A stretch of DNA of 8,570 nucleotides from CALESS01 sp964405455 (GTDB taxonomy: Bacteria; Chloroflexota; Anaerolineae; Anaerolineales; Anaerolineaceae): NCBI GenBank assembly GCA_964405455.1, contig CAYOOA010000089.1:1-8570 (forward strand), read 5' to 3'. A program made the translations under genes and the position numbers. A model generated the notes under the pieces. It saw nothing but the letters and a program-made list of their open reading frames with translations. It made no database searches and was not told the origin of the DNA. Numbering within the stretch: the first letter of the stretch is position 1; every line of letters begins with the position of its first letter. Shown piece after piece: positions 1 through 6,418 of this stretch.

Positions 1-368
1 AGGTGATGGTTGCCACCGATATTGCCGCCCGCGGCATTGATGTCTCGCAGGTGACCCACGTGATCAATTATGATGTGCCGGATACGGCAGTCGCCTACAC
101 CCACCGCATCGGCCGCACCGGCCGCATGGAGCGCCTGGGCACAGCCTTTACCCTGGCCACGCGGGATGACATCCAGATGGTACGCAGCATCGAGCGCCTG
201 ATCGGGCATCCGCTGGCCTGCCTGCAGGTGGAAGGCTTTGAACCCCTTTCGTCAGCGGAAAGGGCAGCCAGGCCTGCTCCCCCCGCAACCCCGCACCGGC
301 CGGGTTTTCGCACCCTGCCCGGGGAACACTTCCAGCGGCGCGAAAGTCCTGCAACCAACCGCTCGTAG
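1..368 (+). CDS. DEAD-box ATP-dependent RNA helicase, C-terminal end (5' truncated)
   Basis: This is the end of the second RecA-like domain of an SF2 DEAD-box RNA helicase. Such enzymes use ATP to unwind short RNA duplexes in ribosome assembly, mRNA decay or cold adaptation. The readable part begins VMVATDIAARGIDV, which is motif V, followed by YDVPDTAVAYTHRIGRTGR, which contains motif VI (HRIGRTGR, the arginine-finger region). A short Pro/Arg-rich tail follows and ends at TAG 366-368. The frame is open to the left edge, so the Walker motifs, the DEAD box and the start codon lie outside the window. The internal GTG/ATG codons at 3-8 are not the true start. The short basic tail resembles RhlE/CshA-like proteins more than DeaD, which carries a long RNA-binding domain, but the subfamily cannot be fixed from this fragment. 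The family call is certain; the gene name is not. Confidence 0.94.
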   Translation, partial: VMVATDIAARGIDVSQVTHVINYDVPDTAVAYTHRIGRTGRMERLGTAFTLATRDDIQMVRSIERLIGHPLACLQVEGFEPLSSAERAARPAPPATPHRPGFRTLPGEHFQRRESPATNRS

Positions 369-387
369 CGCCAATCCTGAATTTTCT

Positions 388-412
388 CATCGCCCTCCGG
401 TGGAGGGCGATG
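388..412 (+). terminator. Perfect 11-bp hairpin after the helicase gene (possible terminator)
   Basis: CATCGCCCTCC (388-398) and GGAGGGCGATG (402-412) are perfect reverse complements separated by a 3-nt loop, starting 20 nt after the helicase stop. The stem is strong and GC-rich, as in intrinsic terminators, but GTTATTG follows instead of a clear T-run. It may be a weak or factor-assisted terminator or a 3'-end stabilising hairpin. The sequence is directly visible; the function is inferred. Confidence 0.5.
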
Positions 413-416
413 GTTA

Positions 417-446
417 TTGAAAAAGCTGGATGGTATATGTTATGAT
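417..446 (+). promoter_or_regulatory. Candidate sigma70-type promoter of the transporter operon
   Basis: TTGAAA (417-422) and TATGAT (441-446) match the -35 and -10 consensus in five of six positions each, with an 18-bp spacer. The element lies directly after the hairpin that ends the helicase unit and would give a leader of about 60 nt before the MFS start at 513. An overlapping alternative -10 (TATATG) lies a few bases upstream. The match is by eye only. Confidence 0.55.
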
Positions 447-512
447 CAATCCGCTTTTTCAATTCCTTTTTCTACGTCACCGCAGTTACATCCCGGAGTG
501 CAAGGTTGTCCC

Positions 513-1751
513 ATGAATCGTCTGCGCAACATTTATCACGAATTCCCGCGTAAATTCTGGATCGTCGTTTCGGTCATGTTTATTGACCGGGTCGGCGGTA
601 CCCTGTTATTCCCGTTCTTCTCGCTCTACATCACCCAGAAGTTCAATGTGGGTATGACCCAGGCCGGGGTGGTGCTGGGTCTCTTCTCCATCTTTGGCCT
701 GGTCGGGCAGATGATCGGCGGGGCGCTGACGGATAAGTTCGGCCGGCGCAAGCTGATCCTCTTTGGCCTGGTTTTCAGCGCGCTCAGCACCCTCTCGCTC
801 GGCCTGGTTAATAATTATGCCGCCCTCATCCCGCTGGCCGCCCTGATCGGCACCCTGTCGGATATCTCCGGCCCGGCCCATCAGGCCATGATGGCTGATA
901 TCCTGCCCGAGGAGAAACGCCAGGAGGGCTTTGGCATCATGCGCGTCATCGCCAACCTGGCCTGGATCATCGGCCCGACGGTCGGCGGTTTTGTGGCCGG
1001 CAAGTCTTACCTGGCCCTCTTCATCATCGACGCGACGGTCAGCTGCGTGGTGGCGGTGTTGTTCTACTTTCTCGTCTCCGAAACCAAGCCCGAGCCGCAT
1101 CCCGGCCAGAAACCTGCCGGTGTATTTGAAACCTTCAAGGGGTATGCGGCGGTTTTCAAGGACCGCGCCTATATTGCCTTCATCCTGGTACTGGTCCTGA
1201 TGGGGCTGGTCTACGGCCAGATGTACAGTTCACTCTCGGTCTACCTGCGTGATGTACATAATATCCAGGCCCAGGGCTACGGATTTCTCATGTCCACCAG
1301 TGCTCTGACGGTCATCCTGTTCCAATTCTGGGTCTCCCGGCAGATCAAGCACTCCCCGCCGTTTCTCATCATGGCCCTGGGGGCGGCTTTCTATGTCTTC
1401 GGCTTCGGCATGTTCGGCTTTGTCTCGGTCTTCTGGCTCTTCGCCCTGGCGGTGGTGATCATCACCATCGGAGAGATGCTGGTCAGCCCGACCATGCAGG
1501 TGCTGACGGCCCACTTTGCCCCGGAGGAGATGCGCGGCCGCTACATGGCCGTTTTCGGCTTTGCCTGGATGCTGCCCTCGGCCGTTGGCCCGGGCGCAGC
1601 CGGCCTGATCATCGACAACCTCAACCCCAACCTGCTCTGGTACTTGGGCGCCGGGTTGTGCGCCGTTTCGGTGTTCGGCTACCTGCTCCTGCATGCCCGC
1701 CTGGGCAAATCGCAGCGCTTCACCCCATCCGAGGCTGTGGAGGAAGGATGA
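513..1751 (+). CDS. Major facilitator superfamily transporter, probable multidrug-type exporter
   Basis: This encodes a 412-aa inner-membrane protein, the usual length for a 12-helix MFS carrier. Residues 15-40 form a first helix containing the Asp-Arg pair D25-R26, as in MdtH/YajR-like proton-coupled drug exporters. The loop between helices 2 and 3 carries the MFS signature motif A at 69-80 (GGALTDKFGRRK). A hydrophilic central loop (SETKPEPHPGQKP) separates the two six-helix halves, and the second half has a weaker motif-A-like ARGxx-type segment (PEEMRGRYMAVFG). The frame stays open upstream to a TTG at 417, but that 32-residue extension is polar, overlaps the predicted promoter and lacks a ribosome site, so ATG 513 is preferred. 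GGAG at 495-498 is a rather distant Shine-Dalgarno. The gene overlaps the next one by ATGA, so the two are co-translated. The substrate cannot be deduced. Confidence 0.92.
   Translation: MNRLRNIYHEFPRKFWIVVSVMFIDRVGGTLLFPFFSLYITQKFNVGMTQAGVVLGLFSIFGLVGQMIGGALTDKFGRRKLILFGLVFSALSTLSLGLVNNYAALIPLAALIGTLSDISGPAHQAMMADILPEEKRQEGFGIMRVIANLAWIIGPTVGGFVAGKSYLALFIIDATVSCVVAVLFYFLVSETKPEPHPGQKPAGVFETFKGYAAVFKDRAYIAFILVLVLMGLVYGQMYSSLSVYLRDVHNIQAQGYGFLMSTSALTVILFQFWVSRQIKHSPPFLIMALGAAFYVFGFGMFGFVSVFWLFALAVVIITIGEMLVSPTMQVLTAHFAPEEMRGRYMAVFGFAWMLPSAVGPGAAGLIIDNLNPNLLWYLGAGLCAVSVFGYLLLHARLGKSQRFTPSEAVEEG
1739..1747 (+). promoter_or_regulatory. Ribosome binding site inside the MFS gene end, fixing the EamA start
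   Basis: GGAGGAAGG lies directly before ATG 1748, within the last codons of the MFS gene. It supports translational coupling and rules out the longer reading from 1658, which would need a 30-residue polar, Pro/Arg-rich extension. Confidence 0.7.
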
Positions 1752-2710
1752 AATCTTCGCCATCCCACACCGGGCGGGGATATGCCGCCGCCTTTGCCGC
1801 GGCTGTCTTTCTCTCCACCACCTCCATCCTCATCCGCCACCTGACCCTGACCTACCAGTTACCACCCCTGGTGCTGGCCTTCTGGCGGGCGCTGTTCGTA
1901 GCCCTCACCCTGCTGCCTGTGTTGGTCGTAGCCCGCCGCGTGCAAGTGAATTCCGGTCTGGCGCACCTCAAGTACCTGACCCTTTACGGCCTGGTGCTGG
2001 CTGTCTTCAACTCGCTCTGGACGCTTTCGGTTGCCCTGAACGGGGCTGCCGTGGCTACCGTGTTGGCCTATTCCTCCACGGCCTTCACCCTCCTGCTCGG
2101 CTGGCTGATCCTCAAGGAAAGCCTGACGCCGATCAAACTGCTGGCAGTGGTTCTCAGCCTGGCGGGCTGTACGCTGGTCTCCGGCGCCTGGAACGCCGCC
2201 GCCTGGCAAGCCAACCTGGGCGGGATCCTGGCCGGGATCGGCTCCGGGTTGGGCTATGCCGCCTACAGCCTGATGGGCCGCTCGGCGGCGGATCGCGGCC
2301 TCAACACCTGGGTGACCCTGCTCTATACCTTTGCCTTCGCTGCCCTTTTCCTGCTCAGTTTCAACCTGCTTGGCGGGGGTGTGCTGCCCGGCGCTGCCGC
2401 CAAACCCGCCGACCTGGGCTGGTTGGGCACGGCCTGGCAGGGTTGGCTGGTTTTATTCCTGCTGGCTGCCGGCCCCACCCTGGCCGGGTTTGGTTTCTAC
2501 AACATCGCTCTCAGCCACCTGCCGTCCTCCATCGCCAACCTGGTCGTCACCTCCGAGCCGGTTTTCACCGCCGTTATCGCCTACTTCCTCTTTGGCGAGA
2601 TGCTGACCGGCATCCAGATCCTCGGGGCAGGCTTGATCCTGGGCGGGGTGGCGATCTTGCGCTCCTTTGATCTCTGGCAGGCCCGGCGGGAACGCCTGGC
2701 GCTTTCGTAA
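1748..2710 (+). CDS. EamA/DMT-superfamily permease
   Basis: This encodes a 320-aa protein with ten predicted membrane helices in two EamA repeats, the standard size and layout of drug/metabolite transporters (RhaT/YdcZ/RarD-like). The first repeat runs from about residue 12 (AAAFAAAVFLSTTSILIRHL) to about 145 and includes the typical FWRALF segment and a helix ending in GWLILKESLTPIKLLA. The second starts near 155 (LGGILAGIGSGLGYAAYSL) and ends with the usual TSEPVFTAVIAYFLFGEM and GAGLILGGVAIL stretches. EamA proteins export or import amino acids, nucleotides or other small metabolites; this sequence does not show which. The start overlaps the MFS stop by ATGA and has a strong ribosome site, so both permeases are expected in equal supply from one transcript. 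Family assignment is strong, substrate unknown. Confidence 0.92.
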   Translation: MKSSPSHTGRGYAAAFAAAVFLSTTSILIRHLTLTYQLPPLVLAFWRALFVALTLLPVLVVARRVQVNSGLAHLKYLTLYGLVLAVFNSLWTLSVALNGAAVATVLAYSSTAFTLLLGWLILKESLTPIKLLAVVLSLAGCTLVSGAWNAAAWQANLGGILAGIGSGLGYAAYSLMGRSAADRGLNTWVTLLYTFAFAALFLLSFNLLGGGVLPGAAAKPADLGWLGTAWQGWLVLFLLAAGPTLAGFGFYNIALSHLPSSIANLVVTSEPVFTAVIAYFLFGEMLTGIQILGAGLILGGVAILRSFDLWQARRERLALS

Positions 2711-2727
2711 CCAGATCAAAATCGGTT
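2709..2727 (+). terminator. Weak hairpin at the end of the transporter operon
   Basis: AACC/GGTT (2709-2712 with 2724-2727) and GAT/ATC (2714-2716 with 2721-2723) can form a seven-pair stem with one bulged A and a four-base loop. It is AT-rich and lacks a T-run, and it overlaps the next predicted -35 element. It is the only hairpin seen here, so the operon end is poorly defined. Confidence 0.25.
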
Positions 2728-2755
2728 CTTGTAATCCGGGTCAAAATTTTATACT
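2726..2755 (+). promoter_or_regulatory. Candidate promoter of the secreted-protein operon
   Basis: TTCTTG (2726-2731) and TATACT (2750-2755) have an 18-bp spacer in a locally AT-rich stretch (TCAAAATTTTATACTATAAAG). A second -10-like TATAAA follows at 2755-2760. It is the only promoter-like sequence I found between the EamA stop and the secreted gene. It implies a 5' leader of about 190 nt, in which I recognise no riboswitch class. Confidence 0.5.
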
Positions 2756-2940
2756 ATAAAGCTGTCAATAAACCCCTTGGATGATGTTATTGTTGCGGGA
2801 AAATTAGCCATCCCAGCATCCTTCATTCCCCCAATACTGGTTGAATTCCCAAATCACTATTGAATCCACCCGCCTCGAATGGAAAGGGGGACTGTGGGGA
2901 ATCCTTGCGACGCGAAGCGGGAATCAGGTTCTCGTTGTGA

Positions 2941-2948
2941 GGAGGAAA
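2941..2948 (+). promoter_or_regulatory. Strong Shine-Dalgarno site fixing the start at 2951
   Basis: GGAGGAAA lies just upstream of ATG 2951, with GGAGG ending 5 nt before it. It decides against the in-frame ATG at 2879, which would put 24 charged residues ahead of an otherwise classic signal peptide. Confidence 0.8.
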
Positions 2949-2950
2949 CC

Positions 2951-4165
2951 ATGAAAGCTTGGAATCTTTTTGTAACCTTCCTGGCCTGCCTGGTCTTGTT
3001 GGTAGGCACCTTTCATACAGGGGTGGCCCAGGAGGGCGGCCCAGAGAGTAACATACAAGTGAAGGATGCGAAAACCATTGCTCCGGGGGCTATTGGTGTT
3101 CAAGGCCGTTTGACTAATGCCGCCGGGGTGCCATTGAATGGCAGTTATACGTTCATATTCAGCCTGTATGAGACGGTGGATGCGGTTGATTCACTCTGCT
3201 ATGACCTCGTGGAAACCACCGTGACCGACGGCCTGTTTTCAAGCTACATGGATTATTGCTGGGATGACCTGACCGGTCAAAAAGTTTGGCTCGGAATCAA
3301 AGTTGGAGGGGATCCCGAAATGACCCCACGCCAGGTGATTTACCCGGTTCCCTACGCCATCACCCTGGTTCCGCGGGCTCAAATGATTGCCACAACGGAT
3401 CGGGTATTGACTCTTTCCACCTCTCATGCCACTGGAACAACCCTTATGGTCGATGAGTCGGCCACAAGTGGGGTGAATTATGCGGTCAGTGCTTCTTCCC
3501 ATTCCCCCAGCGGTTTTGCCGGGTATTTTTACAACTACAGTTCTGGCACGGCCGTGGCGGGGATCAGTGTCGGCGGTCCTGGCGTAACAGCCAATAGCCT
3601 GGGCACAGCCCTGGTTGCCACCAGTGCAACCGGCTCTTCTGTTTCACTGGAAGGCACCGGTAAATTAACCAGCACGGCTGAATCCTCCATCTGGATTAGT
3701 GGAAATGATGCCCGTCCTTATGGCGCAGGCGATACAACCACTGTCAATTCGGATTCGATTGGCGGAGCCTATATCCGCAAAGGTGCTGCGGCGGGTACTA
3801 AAAATATTGTCCTGCCCATCACCATCCCTGGCCCGCTCTATGGCCAGGATGTGAAGATCACCGGACTGGATATCTACTGGCAGGGATCGACCGAATTTGA
3901 TACGATCATGGTTGTCCTCATGCGCCGGCAGACAGGCACCTGTCCTTCCTGCTACGTGAATATCCTCGATTCCCGGCCGGCGGGCGGCTTGGTCTGTGAT
4001 GCGTCAAACCACTCCACCGGCTGCGTCGAACAATACAACCTTGTCAACAACAATGTGATCACCAGTACCTCGGGCATCCTCTACCTGACGTTGGAGCTGG
4101 CTTTCAACAGCGACACCTCCTGGATCGACCTGGGTGGCATCCGCCTGACCCTGGAACACAAATAA
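2951..4165 (+). CDS. Secreted protein of unknown function with tail-fibre/collagen-like N-terminal domain
   Basis: This encodes a 404-aa exported protein. Residues 1-26 are a Sec signal peptide (Met-Lys, then LFVTFLACLVLLVG) with likely cleavage after GVA26. Residues 48-140 match a fold I know from many bacterial surface proteins annotated as tail-fibre or hypothetical: GRLTNAAGVPLNGSYTFIFSLYE, then a DGLFSS turn, WLGIKVGGDPEMTPRQ and VPYAITLVPRA. The middle (about 145-245) is rich in Gly, Ser, Thr and Ala and looks like beta-structure or a repetitive stalk. The C-terminal 150 residues form a separate domain rich in Asn, Thr and Ile with four Cys (CPSCY, then VCDASNHSTGC) that could form disulfides outside the cell. 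I do not recognise this last domain. No catalytic motif, sortase site or lipobox is present. A second secreted gene follows after 12 nt. The gene looks less GC-rich than its neighbours. Confidence 0.88.
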   Translation: MKAWNLFVTFLACLVLLVGTFHTGVAQEGGPESNIQVKDAKTIAPGAIGVQGRLTNAAGVPLNGSYTFIFSLYETVDAVDSLCYDLVETTVTDGLFSSYMDYCWDDLTGQKVWLGIKVGGDPEMTPRQVIYPVPYAITLVPRAQMIATTDRVLTLSTSHATGTTLMVDESATSGVNYAVSASSHSPSGFAGYFYNYSSGTAVAGISVGGPGVTANSLGTALVATSATGSSVSLEGTGKLTSTAESSIWISGNDARPYGAGDTTTVNSDSIGGAYIRKGAAAGTKNIVLPITIPGPLYGQDVKITGLDIYWQGSTEFDTIMVVLMRRQTGTCPSCYVNILDSRPAGGLVCDASNHSTGCVEQYNLVNNNVITSTSGILYLTLELAFNSDTSWIDLGGIRLTLEHK

Positions 4166-4177
4166 GGCAGGTGAGCC

Positions 4178-4453
4178 GTGAAACTCATCCGCAAGCTTCT
4201 TCCCGGGATTATCGCATTGCTCCTGCTGACCACCGCTGTGTGGGCCATGACATCGGCCAATTTTGCTCTTCCCTGGCACACCGGTTTGATGGGCAGCGGT
4301 GGGGCAGGCCAATCCACCCATTACGCAAGCAACCTGACGCTGGGTCAGACGGCTATTTCCCTTGCCGGAAGTCCAAATTACCTGGTTGGCATGGGTTACT
4401 GGGCAGGAGTCAGCCCTGGTTACCCGATCTTTTTACCCATCGTCATCCGCTGA
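4178..4453 (+). CDS. Small secreted protein with GYWAG segment and IFLPIVIR C-terminus
   Basis: This encodes a 91-aa protein. Residues 1-23 are a signal peptide (MKLIRKLLPGIIALLLLTTA, cleavage likely after VWA). The mature part of about 68 residues contains GSGGAGQSTHYASNLTLGQT, then SPNYLVGMGYWAG, and ends YPIFLPIVIR. I associate the pattern Ser-x-x-Tyr ... Leu-Gly-Gln-Thr ... Tyr-x-x-x-x-Gly-(Tyr/Phe)-Trp, and the short hydrophobic-LP-hydrophobic-Arg ending, with exported proteins of Chloroflexota; this is recall, not a search. The start is GTG 4178, preceded by AGGCAGGTGAG. The next in-frame ATG (4247) would remove the signal peptide. The 12-nt gap to the upstream gene indicates one transcript. 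A different reading frame over 4171-4626 looks like an unstructured shadow. Function is unknown; a surface or envelope role is inferred from export. Confidence 0.82.
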   Translation: MKLIRKLLPGIIALLLLTTAVWAMTSANFALPWHTGLMGSGGAGQSTHYASNLTLGQTAISLAGSPNYLVGMGYWAGVSPGYPIFLPIVIR

Positions 4454-4459
4454 TCCGGC

Positions 4460-4490
4460 ACCTGGCGAGCCAGGTTGGATTTGTTCTGTC
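4460..4490 (+). terminator. Likely intrinsic terminator of the secreted-protein operon
   Basis: ACCTGG (4460-4465) and CCAGGT (4470-4475) form a 6-bp stem around the loop CGAG, which can close further to seven pairs. The T-rich run TTGGATTTGTTCTGT follows. It starts 6 nt after the TGA stop at 4451-4453. The T-tract is interrupted, so efficiency is uncertain. Confidence 0.5.
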
Positions 4491-4512
4491 CGGCCCATGC
4501 TTTGATTTTGGA

Positions 4513-4550
4513 TCCTGGAAAAATCAATGGTGTTCACCCAACTTCCAGGA
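4513..4550. repeat. 8-bp inverted repeat upstream of the methyltransferase promoter
   Basis: TCCTGGAA (4513-4520) and TTCCAGGA (4543-4550) are perfect reverse complements around a 22-nt spacer. The spacer itself holds GGTG-TT-CACC (4529-4538). The element sits about 45 nt upstream of the predicted -10 box. It could be a regulator site or a nested hairpin; no protein partner is visible. Confidence 0.45.
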
Positions 4551-4569
4551 ATGTGATCTGGAAGAAGTG

Positions 4570-4598
4570 TTTCGTTTTCCTCGCCATGCTTATATAAT
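4570..4598 (+). promoter_or_regulatory. Candidate promoter of the methyltransferase-esterase operon
   Basis: A perfect -10 hexamer TATAAT (4593-4598) lies in the run TTATATAATAATC. The best -35 at 17-bp spacing is the poor match TTTCGT (4570-4575), which suggests an activated or weak promoter. Transcription would begin near 4605, giving a leader under 20 nt that still contains the ribosome site at 4612-4617. Confidence 0.6.
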
Positions 4599-4611
4599 AA
4601 TCACCATAATC

Positions 4612-4617
4612 AGGAGG
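4612..4617 (+). promoter_or_regulatory. Consensus ribosome binding site selecting a GTG start
   Basis: AGGAGG lies 5 nt upstream of GTG 4623. This supports the unusual start codon, since the next in-frame Met is residue 102, beyond the SAM-binding motif. Confidence 0.8.
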
Positions 4618-4622
4618 TGTGA

Positions 4623-5444
4623 GTGACACGGGTTTCGTTGCTGGATGGTGGTGAATACAATTCAAGTTGGATCAGCGACTTTTATGACCAGGCGCACGCC
4701 TGGTGGGGGGATGATCCGCAGGAGCCGGGGGTTCACCTGTCCCGCGTGCAGACCGTGGCGCGCCTGGCTGGTCCCGGGCCCTGGCGCATCCTGGAGCTGG
4801 GAGCGGGCGCCGGGCATTCGGCGGCTGCCCTGGCAGATGCCGGCCACGACGTGACGGCCGTGGAACTCAGCCCCAGGCGGGCCAGCGCGGCAAAGAACCT
4901 GGCCGCTATTCCCCGCAGAGGTCGTATGACCGCGGTCGAGGCTGATTTCTTCACCTTCCATTTGGAGGGCCGCTTTGACCTGGTCTGCTGCTGGGAAACA
5001 TTCGGACTGGGTGCGGATGCCGACCAGCGCCACTTGCTGCGCCGTATTGCGCAGGATTGGTTGACGCCGCAGGGCTGCGCCCTGCTGGAGGTCTACAATC
5101 CCTTCAAACCGGCTGCCCAGGCTGGCAAGGACATTCACCTGGATCCCTTGCCCGGTGTTCCCGGCTCGGTGGAGATGATCGAGAAGACACACTTTGACCC
5201 ATTGCACGGCCAATGGACGGATGAGTGGGTGCCTGTCGAACACCCGGAAAACGCCCTGGCCCAGACCATCCGCTGCTACAGTGTGCCGGAATTCCAACTG
5301 CTGCTGGAAGGCACGGGCTTGCGCATGGATCATCTGGAAGTGAACGGCGAAGCGTTGGATTCTTGCTCCAATGAAATCACGCCGGGTGGACCACTCCTGG
5401 AAGCCTGGTCATACCTGGTACGTCTACGACCTGAGGATCAATGA
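4623..5444 (+). CDS. Class I SAM-dependent methyltransferase
   Basis: This encodes a 273-aa cytoplasmic enzyme that should transfer a methyl group from S-adenosylmethionine. Motif I is LELGAGAG at 57-64. It is followed by a helix and the acidic end of strand beta2 (VTAVELS, E81), which binds the SAM ribose. Motif II/III equivalents are EADF at 106-109 and FDLVCCWETFGLG at 118-130, with a typical LLEVYNPF strand near 155. The C-terminal 100 residues (HLDPLPGVPGSVEMIEKTHF, then CYSVPEFQLLLEGTGL) resemble the end of methyltransferase-11/25-type enzymes, with the SVPEFxxLLEGTGL helix common in small-molecule methyltransferases. The N-terminus (SSWISDFYDQAHAWWG) resembles the cap of the same group. 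The GTG start is supported by AGGAGG. It overlaps the esterase gene by ATGA, so the two are probably linked in function. The substrate cannot be named. Confidence 0.9.
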   Translation: MTRVSLLDGGEYNSSWISDFYDQAHAWWGDDPQEPGVHLSRVQTVARLAGPGPWRILELGAGAGHSAAALADAGHDVTAVELSPRRASAAKNLAAIPRRGRMTAVEADFFTFHLEGRFDLVCCWETFGLGADADQRHLLRRIAQDWLTPQGCALLEVYNPFKPAAQAGKDIHLDPLPGVPGSVEMIEKTHFDPLHGQWTDEWVPVEHPENALAQTIRCYSVPEFQLLLEGTGLRMDHLEVNGEALDSCSNEITPGGPLLEAWSYLVRLRPEDQ

Positions 5445-6412
5445 ACCCCATGAAGCCGCTTCTCCCCGGTGTGCGAATACTGGAAGCCGTTTTTCACCTG
5501 CTGCCCCAACTGCATATTGCCAATATGTCCCCGGAACAGGTCAGGAAAAGCCAGGTGCAGATAATTCCGAGTTTTTTCTTTACCGACCTGGCCCTGGGTG
5601 GAATCCAAAAAGGCGTCAAGGCGCAAGACCGCACGATCCAGGGGCCGGGCGGCCGCCTGCCTCTGCGCATCTATACGCCCGGGTCTGCCGTTACAGCCCC
5701 CCGGCCGCTGGTGATCTACTTCCACGGCGGCGGCTGGGTGCTCGGCAGCCTGCGCATGGGGGATTGGATGTGCAGCACGGTTGCCCGGGATGCAGATGCC
5801 GTGGTGATTTCGGTGGATTACCGCCTCGCCCCCGAACACAAGTTTCCCGCCGGCCTGGAGGATTGCTATGCAGGATTGGTCTGGGGCAGCGATAACGCTG
5901 CCTCGCTGGGGGCTGATCCGCACAGAATCGCTGTCATGGGCGATAGCGCCGGGGGCAACCTGGCAGCGGTGCTTTGCCTGCTGTCAAAAGAGCGCGGCGG
6001 GCCGCAGATCTGCCACCAGGCCTTGATCTACCCCGCCACGGACGGCAGCATGTCCAGCGAATCCTGCCAGGTCTTTAAGGATGGGGCAGTTTTATCCGTC
6101 GCCGATATGCAAGCCTTCTTTCGTCACTACCTGGAACCCGGCATCGATCGGTTGGATTGGCGGATCTCCCCCCTGCATGCCACGGATCACGCAGGGCTTC
6201 CCCCTGCAATGATCATTGTGGCCGGCCGCGATCCGCTGCATGATGAGGGCGTGCTGTATGCTGAAAAACTGGCCCGGGCCGGGGTCCCCGTGATCCTCAA
6301 GGACTACCCGGACATGCCGCATGGTTTTGCCAGCTCCCCTCTCTTGTGCCGGGATACCAGGCCGGCATTTTATGAAATCACCCGCGCCCAGCGGGCGGTA
6401 TTTTATAAATAA
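5441..6412 (+). CDS. Alpha/beta-hydrolase, HSL-like (bacterial lipase family IV) esterase
   Basis: This encodes a 323-aa esterase, the usual length for the hormone-sensitive-lipase group. The oxyanion-hole motif HGGGW is at 95-99 and the strand VDYRLAPEHKFPA at 125-137. The nucleophile elbow GDSAGG is at 167-172 with Ser169 catalytic. The acid is Asp264 in GRDPLHDEG and the base is His294 in MPHGF. All three catalytic residues are present with normal spacing, so the enzyme should be active on short-chain acyl esters. An N-terminal cap of about 60 residues precedes the core. No signal peptide is seen, so it is probably cytoplasmic. ATG 5441 overlaps the methyltransferase stop (ATGA), with GAGG at 5433-5436 as ribosome site; ATG 5450 is a possible alternative. 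The physiological substrate is unknown. Confidence 0.94.
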   Translation: MNPMKPLLPGVRILEAVFHLLPQLHIANMSPEQVRKSQVQIIPSFFFTDLALGGIQKGVKAQDRTIQGPGGRLPLRIYTPGSAVTAPRPLVIYFHGGGWVLGSLRMGDWMCSTVARDADAVVISVDYRLAPEHKFPAGLEDCYAGLVWGSDNAASLGADPHRIAVMGDSAGGNLAAVLCLLSKERGGPQICHQALIYPATDGSMSSESCQVFKDGAVLSVADMQAFFRHYLEPGIDRLDWRISPLHATDHAGLPPAMIIVAGRDPLHDEGVLYAEKLARAGVPVILKDYPDMPHGFASSPLLCRDTRPAFYEITRAQRAVFYK

Positions 6413-6418
6413 CGTGAA

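Noticed and set aside
417..512. N-terminal extension of the MFS protein from TTG 417
   Set aside because: No ribosome site, polar sequence, and it overlaps the best promoter. ATG 513 gives a normal MFS N-terminus.
606..1100. Minus-strand open frame of 164 codons opposite the MFS gene
   Set aside because: Rich in His, Gln, Asp and Arg with no hydrophobic core. It is a mirror of the MFS codons, and the plus-strand protein is unambiguous.
1693..2670. Long plus-strand frame of 325 codons over the EamA gene
   Set aside because: Pro/Arg/Gly-rich, without family motifs, and out of frame with the clear EamA protein. It results from GC-biased codons.
2880..2950. Resemblance to a cyclic-di-GMP (GEMM) riboswitch (GACGCGAAGC segment)
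   Set aside because: Only this word is similar. The other conserved GEMM segments and the tetraloop-receptor arrangement are missing.
2951..2989. Possible lipoprotein signal (Cys13 in the signal peptide of the 404-aa protein)
   Set aside because: The residues before it (FLA) do not fit a lipobox and the hydrophobic stretch continues past the Cys. A type I site after GVA26 fits better.
4171..4626. Plus-strand frame overlapping the small secreted gene
   Set aside because: Low-complexity polar sequence running through the terminator hairpin and promoter. The 4178-4453 frame has a proper signal peptide.
4662..5333. Minus-strand frame of 223 codons opposite the methyltransferase gene
   Set aside because: No recognisable motif, and the plus strand carries complete SAM-binding motifs.
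6381..6407. Hairpin CCCGC/GCGGG followed by TATTTTATAAAT as an esterase terminator
   Set aside because: It lies inside the coding end, has only 5 bp with two competing registers, and the large palindrome just downstream is a better candidate.
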